The position numbers were made by a program, and so were the translations under genes. Positions 54,496-64,000 of a stretch of 64,000 bases of DNA are shown here, piece by piece. The stretch comes from Euclidia mi (Eukaryota; Arthropoda; Insecta; Lepidoptera; Erebidae), in NCBI GenBank assembly GCA_944739405.2, contig OX123186.2, positions 33,589,551 through 33,653,550 on the forward strand. The letters are read 5' to 3'. The notes beneath the pieces are model-generated. The model did not search any database and was not told where the DNA came from. It saw only the letters and a list, made by a program, of their open reading frames with translations. Each line of letters opens with the position of its first letter. Position 1 is the first letter of the stretch.

Positions 54496-55324
54496 ATAAT
54501 TACTTGCTATTATTTAAACTATCAGCAACAGTAATGAATTCCGAAGCTTGTTAGAATCCATCATATTACAAAAAAAATAATGCACCTATAGAAAAAATCT
54601 AATCTTTCTTTACAAAGACAGTAATATTTAAAAGACAGTAATTTGAAGGTTTGATAAGATTGTCTGCTTTCATAGTCACGACTACTGAGTGGATATGCAT
54701 CAAAATAAGGGAATCTTCATTTGAAAGAAATTTTGTTAAATGTCATCTACCCAGAGACCAAAACTTGGTTGTTCTTGTTCGACTAGTGGACTAATAATGT
54801 GCCGATCCCAAGATAAAATCGAAGGGCTAGTCTAGCCACAATTCTTTTCTCTCTAAATATTCTGTGTGTCACATGTATGATCAAAAAGTGTCCGATCCCG
54901 CACATACATTTTTTACACATAGATTTGTATTACCTACACTATGTACACTATGTAATGAGAAAATGTCAATAAAGTGATTATTGTTAATAACAAACCTTTG
55001 GGCACTATTCAAGGTTTTGTCTGATTTATCTATTCTAAGTAAATTTTTATGTTTTTTGCTTGATAAAATCCATGTCGACTATCTCCTATCCTTGTAAAGA
55101 ATTAATTTGGATATGCCATTCTCAGTTATCATAATGCTTAAGCTATGAGTTTTGCTTTTATCTTAATTATTTTCTTTCTATAAAATAAAAAAGTAATAAA
55201 AATATGTTATTGAGATTAGAGAGAGAGTAGGGGGTGATGATTTATTTATTTAATATTTATTAATCCCACTTACAGCTTTCATTACAGCTGAAAAACTAAC
55301 TATAAATAAGTATAAATAAACATT

Positions 55325-55435
55325 TATGACGAGGGTGTTGTATGAGGCGACTTAGAGAAACAAGAGAAGGAAATCTCGAAATAAAACCCTATACGAATAC
55401 GTCTGGCTAGTGTGGTATTATAGTACCATGAAAAT
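55325..55435 (+). repeat. SINE-like element A scrap inside the THAP transposon
   Basis: 'gacgagggtgttgtatgaggcgacttag', 'aaataaaaccctatacgaatacgtctggctagtgtggtattatag' match the order of SINE A motifs at 28440-28570, strongly diverged. Confidence 0.5.
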
Positions 55436-56472
55436 TAGAAAATAACGCCTCGAAAGATTATGTGCTACTGAGTACCCATTTGAAACAAAAATATATAAGT
55501 TCAGTTTAAAAATGCAAGTTTGTGTAATAATTATTTAAAGACTGTCCATCAACTAGCGTTCTGACTGCTGTGGACATAAAGTTACGGAATTTAAAATGTA
55601 TAACATATAAATAATATACTTTACAAGTAATTTGGCCTTTTTTCAGGACGTCACGTTTAAATCAAGTTTATTTTGAATAACCATACTTATGTATATGATA
55701 AAACGATTTTTTTAAATTGGATATTTGATAAATTTATTTTTATGCCATGAATATAAAAAGAACTGAAAGCTATACTGGATCGTGAAAATATAATATCATA
55801 TACTTTCACATAAATCTAGTTACATCCATTATAATAACATGAATTACAAAGAGAAAGCTGTATCTGCTAAAATACACTCTACAATTTGAAGTTATAAAAG
55901 ACTCAAAAATGCTCACCTGCTTCATACACTCATATTCGTAAGCTTACGTCTGGTATTTTTCTATACATCTTCCATTTGAAACCAGTGAAGCATAAGCATA
56001 TAATATTTCGTATTTAACAAAATAAATAATATGAATATTGTCGTAACATCAGGGAGTGGACGGGTATTAAGACAGTGAAAGGGCTGTTCAGACTCGCTTT
56101 ACACAAGAAAACGGTTAAGGAACTGACTCGCCTCCAGTAACTAAGTGGCATTAAAAAGCAGAAGTATCTACTTTTTTTGTTACCTAATTGACGAAAATAT
56201 ATTCAGAATGGTTTACCTTAAAAAATTGATTTAGTAAGAGACATCATAATTTTTATCATTAACTGAATATTGCAGAAATTAAAGAACATATATATGGTAT
56301 CCACAATAAGTAAGATATTTCTAACCGTAGCATAATCACCGTAATACATCATGTATCGTATTAAAAGATTCCAGCAAGACTTTTATGCGACCAACAAAAG
56401 AGTTCACATTGACGTGAGTATAATCCAGACAAAATTGGATCGTAAAATCTTGTTTGACATCCCAAAATATAT

Positions 56473-56967
56473 TGAAGGAGCAGTTTGAAATAATGAAGGT
56501 TTGATGTTTTCAAGTATAATACTCTTCAAAGCTTTGTTGTCGATGCATTGAGAAACTTTTTTGGTATAAAAATTGTCTTGGTTCTTATGATTTTTGAAAA
56601 TTGATTCAATTCGTTATTGAAAATACTTTTTTTTTCTACTGAACAATATGATTTGTGGTGGTGAATATATCCACTAACAATGATGTTATTCACAAAGATT
56701 TTGAATAAAGGATATTTCTTCATATCATCAAAACCTAATAAACCAAAAATCGTTTTAAACTACACACAATAATAATTTGCATATCGATATTCTCTTCTAT
56801 ATGACATAACAAGGGCTTTGTGCCAACATTTACGTACTTTTGTCAAAAGCACACATAACATGTAAACGTATGGTCCAAAGAACAATGCCCATTTTTCTTA
56901 GAGACGCCGGCCCAGATGTGGACAGTCAAAAATCGTAGTAGTTGTTATTGCATTCGATAAAAGAGTG
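56473..56967 (-). repeat. Right terminal inverted repeat of the THAP transposon
   Basis: Reverse complement of the left repeat. The minus-strand frame at 56526-56723 is open in this repeat and has a slightly broken equivalent in the left one; no known family, probably incidental. Confidence 0.85.
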
Positions 56968-56978
56968 TTAAACTAGTA

Positions 56979-58570
56979 ACCTAAACCAACATGAACTGAC
57001 GGTTAACCCCAACAAAACGGAGCTAGTACTTTTCACCAACAAAAGAAAAACCCATATGTGTACAACACCAAAACTCTTTGGAACGGAGCTTACCCTATCG
57101 AATGAAGTCAAGTACTTGGGCGTAATACATGACCATAAGCTAAACTGGGATAAGCACATCAGCACTAAAACAACAAAAGCATGCACAATCTTCTGGCAAT
57201 GTCGGAGAATCATAGGAAAGAAATGGGGTCTCAAACCATCTATCACCCTGTGGATCTACACTGCCATTATACGCCCCATGCTTACATATGGTGCAGTAGT
57301 GTTGTGGCCACGCAAACAACTAAGCACAATCACAAAAAAGCTACAGAGCCTTCAACTGCTTGGCCACAACAGGCTGCATGAAGACCACCCCAACAGCCGC
57401 CTTGGCGATACTACTGGACCTAAGACCGCTGCACCTATTGATCTAGCAGGAAGCTGGCGCTGCAGCAATCCGTCTAGACAAGCTCGGGCTGTGGAGAAAG
57501 GATGATCGAATAACCCACGCACGCCTAAAAGGAACCTTAACCAAAGAGATCCCGATGCTAGAGGCCGCTTGCGATCTCATCTCTAAAACCTTTGTCTTTG
57601 ACAAAAAATATCGCATCCAATTACAGGAGGAACACAAAGACAGCTCTGGTATACACGAAGTCAGAGTATACACAGACGGCTCAAAAACGAAGCATAGGAC
57701 AGGTGCGGGCGTATTCTCCCATGACTTAAATATCAACATCTCAACATCCCTTGGCACTCATAACACCGTATTCCAAGCCAAGTGTGTTGGGATAACAAGA
57801 GCCGCAACAGCTATCGCGTCTAGGAACGTAAGTAACCTGTCTATACGCATTATCACGGACAGTGTCTCTGTACTACAAGTTCTCGGCAGCAACTGCAACA
57901 GCTGCTGCTGAATGCCACCTAGAGCTGCAAAAGATTGCAGAGAAGAATCGGGTTACGCTGCAATGGATTAAAGGGCACAGCAACTCCGCAGGCAATGACG
58001 CCGCAGACCAACTGGCACGGAAAGGATCGGACACAATGATAATGGGACCCGTGCCGATTGTACCGATACCGGCAAGCCAACTCAAAACGTGGCTACGCGA
58101 GAGAACCGCACATGAACATGAAAAACAGTGGGCAGACATAGAAGAATGCAGACAAACAAAAGATGCTATCCCCTGCTTGAACAAGTGACTCTCGCACATG
58201 CTGCTGCATTCTAATAGAAAAACTCTTAAGCATCTGACAGGCATAATAACCGGCCACTGTCCACTCAACAAGCACCTATTCAACATAGGCGTTGCGGACA
58301 GCCCACTGTGCAGGGGCTGCATGAAAACCGAAGAAACACCCGCTCACGTCATTCTGCACTGCACAAGTGTGAGCGACCAACGGGCAAAGCTGCGGAACAA
58401 CCCCAGAACCATGTGTGAGGCTTTGAACGACATCAGCCAACTAATGGCTTTCTGGAAGGAGCTAAGGTGGTATGAGTAGTAGGCGTCAATCAAGTCGCCA
58501 CTTACGCACAATGGCCCAAATAAGTGGCTAAGTGCGGAAAACCCACGACCAACTAACCAACTAACTAACT
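56979..58570 (+). pseudogene. LINE 3' half with RNase H domain (I/LOA-like), frameshifted
   Basis: Begins right after the THAP transposon within the RT thumb (LTVNPNKTELVLFT, VKYLGVIHDHKLNWDKH, WIYTAIIRPMLTYGAVVLW). After a frame change near 57365 the linker and RNase H follow: VYTDGSKTKHRTGAG (Asp), FQAKCVGI (the usual catalytic Glu is Lys), IITDSVSVLQVL (Asp), and in a third frame WIKGHSNSAGNDAADQLARK. The C-terminal zinc finger LCRGCMKTEETPAHVILHC (CCHC) precedes the stop at 58477-58479. TGA at 58186-58188 is a further lesion. The tail is 'aactaacc' repeats near 58550-58570. RNase H downstream of RT is characteristic of the I, LOA and related clades. Dead copy. Confidence 0.8.
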
Positions 58571-59658
58571 ATCTACAGATCTATCTATAGATCGAATACT
58601 GAATTCCGTAGTTAGTCGTTAGTCCCGCTATACGATTAACTACCAAAAAATGGTCAGCACCGACATTCAAGTCTCGGTACACTCTAGTATCTTTCACTTT
58701 TTCTTTCCACATTGTGTCACGTACTATCATTAATTTAAAACAAAATTTTATTAAAAGCCACCTAAAATAAATTCGAATCCAGTAAAATATTTTAGTCTCA
58801 AATACTAAAAATGTAAATTGCATTGAAGTTAAAATATCCATACAAATACATTTGAGTTAATGTCGTACGTGACCTACGTAGGTATAATACATAATTTGTT
58901 ATTTAAATTATTGCAATATTATTTAATCATGAATCAAACAAAAATATTGGCAATACTGTCAAATTTGTTATTATTAAGTAAATAGTAGTTTCAAAAGTTT
59001 AACTGAATGACACAATGACTTCGGTGTTTAGTGTCTTTAAAAAATTTTTTGAGCTTAGCAGGGGGCTTACGACAGAGGACGCAATTTAATTTTATACATT
59101 TCAAAAGGGAGGTGGTGTGAAGTTAAATCCAAGTTGGTGGGGTCCCAGCTCTTGTCCTGCGGCCGCCATGTTGAAAATGGTGGTACCAATAGGTTTTCTA
59201 TTATATTTGGCGAATTGTTTTAAATTTTCTTTTCAATGTGTTATATCCTCTTAGCAAGTATAAATGTAAAGCAGTACTGTTCAAATGGCTCCATAATCTC
59301 GATTATGACGCTACTAAAAAATTCATAAATATAGATAGCGGTAGTAGATAATACATCATACTATATTTCCTTTCGTGGCTGTGTGAAATCTTTTATTTCA
59401 CTAATAGCTCTAAATAGCTTTAAGTCTAGTCTTAATAATTAATAGATATTGTTTATGTATAACCTCTACCAAATGTGTCATTGTTGTTTCACTGTATTCT
59501 TGTGCTCAACTGTCTAAAGTGAGAGCCTGGAGATCTGTCCCACAGGGTTATCCTAGCACAGACTCCAAGTTTCTCACAAAGGTCTATAATGTGTACCTAG
59601 ATACCTAGATCTAAGAACACAACATTGTCATATTTCCTTTGTGGAGAAATAAATAAAA
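58571..59658. other. No gene recognised
   Basis: AT-rich, with a GC-richer patch at 59100-59180 and another at 59520-59570. No motif-bearing frame; exon-like signals were looked for and not found. Confidence 0.35.
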
Positions 59659-61374
59659 TCTTAATATATAAAATCCTTGCGTTACTGACTGACTGACAGA
59701 CACGCTACAGCCGAAACTATTGGGCGCAGGAAGCTGAAATTTGGCATCCTTGGGGACCGTTGGGGTGCACTAAGAAGGGATTTTCCGAAATTCCCACGGG
59801 ATCGGCCAAGACGGGTAAATTAAAAAAAAATGCTGGCGTCCTCTAGTAAATAAATATTTTTTTCGTCGTTAGTAATAACAATACCAATTAAATATGCAGG
59901 TAAATTCCATATTGGGGACAGCTTATTACTACTGATACAAGTCAAAGGTATTAATACTACAAGCGATCTGGGAACACAAAAACTTAAATTAATAACCACA
60001 TATTTGGCACGTATGTTTTTTGGAGACCGTTACAGGGGTGCACTAAAAAGGGATCTCCCGAAATTCCCACGGTACCTATCGGCACAGTATAAAGACATAC
60101 AGTAGTTTGACGCCTTTGATCTCGAAGAAAAAGCCGACAACGTCTAGACAAGGGTAAGGAGGCTAGGGCTGCCACATGTAAACAATACCTACTTATTCAA
60201 ACACTGTCTATTTATTATAGAAAAATATTACAATTGCTACGCTACATGAATATTATAGTCTAAATCACTTATTTATTATATTACAATAATAATTAACGAT
60301 AAATAAAAAAATATTATAAAACAGTATGCATTTTTTCGTGCGGTGACAGCTTTGCATAAAAAGTGTCAGTCAGCAAATATTTCATCCCGCAGGTGTCGTG
60401 GGAGGCGGATTAAGGATATGAAGCATTTTTCATTAGGTCTTTATCGTACAAACCAAGTTAAAACAAAGCGATTGAAGCGGTCGTTGAATGGATGGGTAAC
60501 CATGGGATCAGCTTGAAGAGCCTATGTCATCGATATGAAGTAGGTATTTTGCAGATTTGTTTTCGAGCAAACTACGTTAAAGTAAAGCAATAGATATCAC
60601 GGTCATTTTATGGATGGGTGACCGGGCTATGAGATTAAGAAAAACATGTTTGGGGTTTATAAAAGGGGGCCAAAAATATGGTTATTTTTGAGATAGGACG
60701 CGCCGTTACCAAGATACATAATAATATGTGATATGTACTTACCTAATACGAAACTACTAGGTACTTATTGCATGAAATTAAAATCACACTTGAATTGAAT
60801 ATTTCCTTACAACGCATATTTTCTTACGTCTGCCATGTTGTTTACGTACAGTAATTACTACTTTATTCTGTGATTTAGCCAAACATGAGATATTGTAAAA
60901 TGTTAGTAGATTAGTAGCTACGTGCACATTATTTCAAGTGGTTATAGTTACATACATTTAAAAATAACATAAATAATTATAATTAATGAAATGTTATTTT
61001 TGGTGTAAGTAAATTGATGAAATCGCAGATTTTTTAAATCCTTATTTATTGTAATCCTTAAGCAGCATAAATAATTGCAATGTCTCACAGCACAAGTCCT
61101 ATGCACCATCTTAATTAATATTCATAAGCAAATAAATAAGTAACGAACAAAAAACAAGCACGCGCCAGCCCCCAAAAACATGTACCTAGTTAGGAAATAA
61201 GGCGACAACATGTAACTAGGTACCGCTCTTCCCGCGTCTCACCTCTTGCCCCCCGCACGATTGACCCGTCTAGACGCGTTCGTCGAACGATTGTATGGAT
61301 TATTTGACTGTGGTATCGGGGAGAAACGAATTATTCAAAAAGAAAGTGCCCGCGTAGCTGCGGGTATACTCTAG
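59659..61374 (+). mobile_element. Non-autonomous Helitron
   Basis: The 5' end TCTTAATATATAAAATCCTT with 'gcgttactgactgactgacagacacg' follows an A. The 3' end is a CCCGC-GTAGCT-GCGGG hairpin (61349-61364) followed by ATACT and CTAG (61371-61374), then a T, so the insertion fits the A|T target rule. A second copy of the 5' section ('ggaccgtt.ggggtgcactaaaaagggat', 'ccgaaattcccacgg') lies at 60000-60075, a partial internal duplication. No Rep or helicase frame exists, so it depended on another element such as the source of 15843-16184. Pairing of these two ends assumes one element; other nested insertions are possible. Confidence 0.7.
60335..60645 (+). repeat. SINE-derived filler within the Helitron, with 5S-like motifs
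   Basis: 'cggtgacagc...gcaggtgtcgtgggaggcgg' is a diverged SINE A segment. Downstream, 'ggtcgttgaatggatgggtaacc' and 'ggtcattttatggatgggtgaccg' are two diverged copies of one motif resembling the internal 'ggatgggtgaccg' part of 5S rRNA, as found in 5S-related SINEs. Weak. Confidence 0.35.
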
Positions 61375-64000
61375 TAGTAGAATAACTATGTGGAAGGTAG
61401 ATATATAATACGGTTTAGCAGACGTAAAAATAGTTTCAGCTCAATAATGTGACATTTGTACCTTTCTTGATTAGAGTTTTTAAGTGTTTAAAGCAATGCG
61501 TAAGGGTCTTGAATTGAGTATTTTATTTTATAAAATTACCACGAAATGAAACTCTACGTACTCAAACGTAGACACTATTTCTGTTCTGTATTTACACGTC
61601 TTGTACACCATATAACAACAAAAATTGTACGGGTTCGTGCATATACTATAAAATTATGTTTTCAGCGCACGTTTGTGCGTTGTAACATCTTAGTCTTTTA
61701 GTCACTCTAAGCCTAAGCCATCAATCTTTATTAAGATCTCGGAATCCTCGCTCTGGCAGAAAGTACAAAAATACTTTTTAAAGCAGAGAAGAATATCGAT
61801 AAGAGTTATTATAAATTTTAATTAACGCCAAACTATCCCCCTTGTTAACTAAAAAACTTAAGATTTGTAAGAAAATTCTAAAAAATTTAATTTCATTCTT
61901 TCCCGACTCTCGTCGTTGTAATGAGTACTTCATTCTACAAATATTGTTTCAATTTTAATTAGCTAATATCTTGATTAACTTAAAAAGTTATGAGCGATGA
62001 GTTTTAATTCTTGCTATTATATTTGTTAATAATATAATTAAAACTTTTATTCTATCACTAGATGCGGCCTGCGGCTTCGTGGATAAATTTTATATTATAT
62101 ATTAACTTTTATTCGAACTTGCGAGAGCCTTTAGACCCTTTTAATCTAGTCTTTTCGAAAAACCCGTTCTTAGTGGACGGCTACTATGTATAAACTATTT
62201 TCCTGCCAAATTTTCGAAATTTCGTGACCTTTTGCTTTTATATATGTATAACGACGGGCAGCTTGATTTTGGCCGGTATCAACGCTTCACAGTTCTATGT
62301 ATGCACAGCAGGGTCTCTTTGCAATGAATACACACTGAGTACACTGATTTTATTCGAGGACACAGAATACAGTATCTTCACAATCTAAATATGCACTCGT
62401 GGCTCGGATGAAAATGGCTTACTTTTGGAAACGCGGCGAGTTCGGACGTAGGTAGACTACACTTGTTTCCTCCGCTATGTGTGTCACCAAAGTCAAAGTG
62501 CCCGTTGACAGCTCCACGTTTGCTTGTAAAAAACATCAAATGCCATTGACAGCTGTCAACTGCCAACCTCAGTGTTGCCAACCATCGTCAAATCGATTAA
62601 GATTTGACGTTCCGTTTTCCAATCTCCGACATGTATATAGATTTTATTTCTTACTTTTAAAGTCTCACGTGGAGAATATTGGCTCAATCATAGCAAACTT
62701 ATAGATAACTTACGGAATAAACGTATACTGTAGGGGTATTTAGTACGTAAGATGTACTCCGTCCATCGGGCCTCAAATCCAACTTTCAGAAGAACTCAAT
62801 TTTTTGTGTTCCTATATATTTTTTTTAAACATTACAAAATAAAGTTATATCTTCAAATAAGACTTTGCCGATCATACATTTAGTAAAACGAAACTGCCGA
62901 AACAAATAGCATGGTAACCCTAGAGAATTAAATTTGCCAGGTAATATAATACTAGATTTTATAGTATGCAACGCAACCATTACTATTGTAAGTATAATTA
63001 AGTGAAATTACTGCGGCAACAAATAATTTAGATTTTGTATTGAATGCTGAAATTGTATAGGCAATGGTTTTGCTTGCAGTTTGATTGCATGGTTATGAAC
63101 AATTTGATTTGAATTGTGTTTGTATTTTCGATATAACCAGTGCACATTATAGACTCAGCGGACGTTAGTACAATTATAAACGCGAAGGTTATCATGGATA
63201 GATTGATGGATGTTCGTTTCTCTTTCACGCAAGAACTACTGGACTGGACTTTGACTACATTTTGCACTAATATAGCTTAGATCCAACTGGATTTAAGTTC
63301 CAATAATCGACTGTACCCACTAACGTGTAAAAAATTTTCAACGGTTGAACATTTTTTCACGCCCTAGATATTGAAAAAAATGCGATCAATGGTTGAACGT
63401 TTCACAAAACATTACAGGCATCATACTCATCATCACATAACATTAAATATAATAATAAAGAAATTGCAGTAAGGAACCTTAGACTTGGTTCAACTTTGTC
63501 TAGAGATTTCAGTACGTTTTATAGATAAACAAGCAACTCCATCGAGACTTGGCTATTTTTTTCACAGAATGTTTTTGGTGGGATCTGACTGATTACTTAA
63601 AAAACGCTTTCATTATACTATTATTTAAGAAATTATCAGAAAACCCTTAGTTAAACATTTCACACTTTTTTTGCTAAATTATAAAACTCAACATTTACCG
63701 CCAAAGCCAGTTTCAGTTAAACAAAATCAAAAAAATTAAAATTAATGTTGTAACAGGAATATCACAAAAAGAAACACGAGGCGAGCCAACGCGATATTAT
63801 ATTCAAAATGATCATTTGTTACCCGACGATTATGCCGTTGGTAGGGCGTCAAAACACCACCGAGATGGTTTCCCCAAAAATTATACCGCAAATAAAATTT
63901 GGTATAACGCAAGTTTATCTACAATTTTGTTAAAAATAACGTCTTGAATATCTCATTTGACGCCGTTGAAGATTACGTTGAACTCCAAGTCGACGCCTGA
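61375..64000. other. No gene recognised; promoter-like patch at 62380-62640
   Basis: AT-rich apart from a GC-richer patch around 62410-62620. That patch includes the perfect 14-base palindrome TTGACAGCTGTCAA at 62546-62559. The piece at 62060-62085 ('gcggcctgcggcttcgtgg') is a scrap of a common moth repeat. Frames of about 70-80 codons here have no ATG or no motif. Confidence 0.35.

Larger units (their letters stand above)
53562..56967 (+). mobile_element. THAP-domain DNA transposon (Kolobok- or P-like) with ~500-bp inverted repeats
   Basis: The ends CACTCTTTTATCGAACGCAA (left) and its reverse complement (right, one mismatch) start ~500-bp inverted repeats: 53562-54055 and 56473-56967. Both carry, for example, 'tctgggccggcgtctctaag', 'gcacaaagcccttgttatgtcatatagaag' and 'aaatatcctttattcaaaatcttt'. 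TTAA lies directly outside both ends (53558-53561 and 56968-56971), as in Kolobok insertions. The mirror symmetry continues to CTAG, so the exact end is open. A THAP exon lies at 54319-54495. No catalytic core is readable between 54.5 and 56.4 kb, so the copy is defective. Confidence 0.75.

Noticed and set aside
63028..63267. Small secreted-peptide-like frame (hydrophobic start, two Cys)
   Set aside because: No ATG at the frame start, no conserved pattern or neighbouring exon signals; chance is likely in AT-rich DNA.
1..64000. CRISPR array, prophage or operon-type system
   Set aside because: No regularly spaced short repeats, no compact gene order, and all long frames are eukaryotic retrotransposon or transposon products.

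Overview
The window reads as a transposon-saturated, AT-rich stretch of a lepidopteran (moth or butterfly) nuclear genome. Evidence: tRNA-derived SINE families of a type I know from Lepidoptera, repeat tails ending in GATGATGATGA or (ATGT)n, CR1/Jockey-group and RTE-like LINEs, BEL/Pao and Helitron pieces, and the absence of operons or compact genes. I found no convincing host protein-coding gene, no genuine tRNA or rRNA gene and no CRISPR array. Nearly every substantial reading frame belongs to a mobile element.

Left part (1-22 kb). After about 3 kb without genes there is an apparently complete two-ORF CR1-like LINE on the minus strand (about 3336-9260). Its ORF1 has a coiled coil followed by an SGNH/GDSL-hydrolase-like region, and its ORF2 is an open endonuclease-reverse transcriptase frame. 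Next come an RTE-like relic that lost its YADD box and carries a 250-bp MITE (9.7-10.6 kb), a Helitron 5' end, several SINEs (one with a 16-bp target duplication at 14.0-14.4 kb), a Helitron helicase fragment (15.8-16.2 kb), and a second, diverged and damaged CR1-like LINE (16.3-20.7 kb, minus).

Middle (22-36.7 kb). A 3.4-kb element with long inverted arms (22538-25909) was invaded by a SINE and by an internally deleted BEL/Pao copy, and its loop holds an unidentified 90-codon frame. It is followed by a composite SINE and a 382-bp MITE, a trimeric higher-order tandem array (28.84-29.64 kb), a degraded LINE on the minus strand (29.9-32.6 kb), a GC-richer LINE on the plus strand (32.9-34.8 kb), a SINE, and a GC-rich array of long repeats (35.6-36.7 kb).

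Right part (36.7-64 kb). This holds mostly unassigned AT-rich DNA with a third CR1-like copy of the first family (41.8-45.2 kb, plus) carrying two SINE insertions, a near-perfect 80-bp palindrome at 50.65 kb, a full composite SINE (51.7 kb), and a TTAA-flanked DNA transposon with ~500-bp inverted repeats and a clear THAP zinc-finger exon (53.56-56.97 kb; Kolobok- or P-like). After that come a LINE 3' half encoding RNase H (57.0-58.6 kb) and a non-autonomous Helitron (59.66-61.37 kb). Dating by nesting: SINEs sit in the third CR1 copy and in the foldback element, so they are younger than both.
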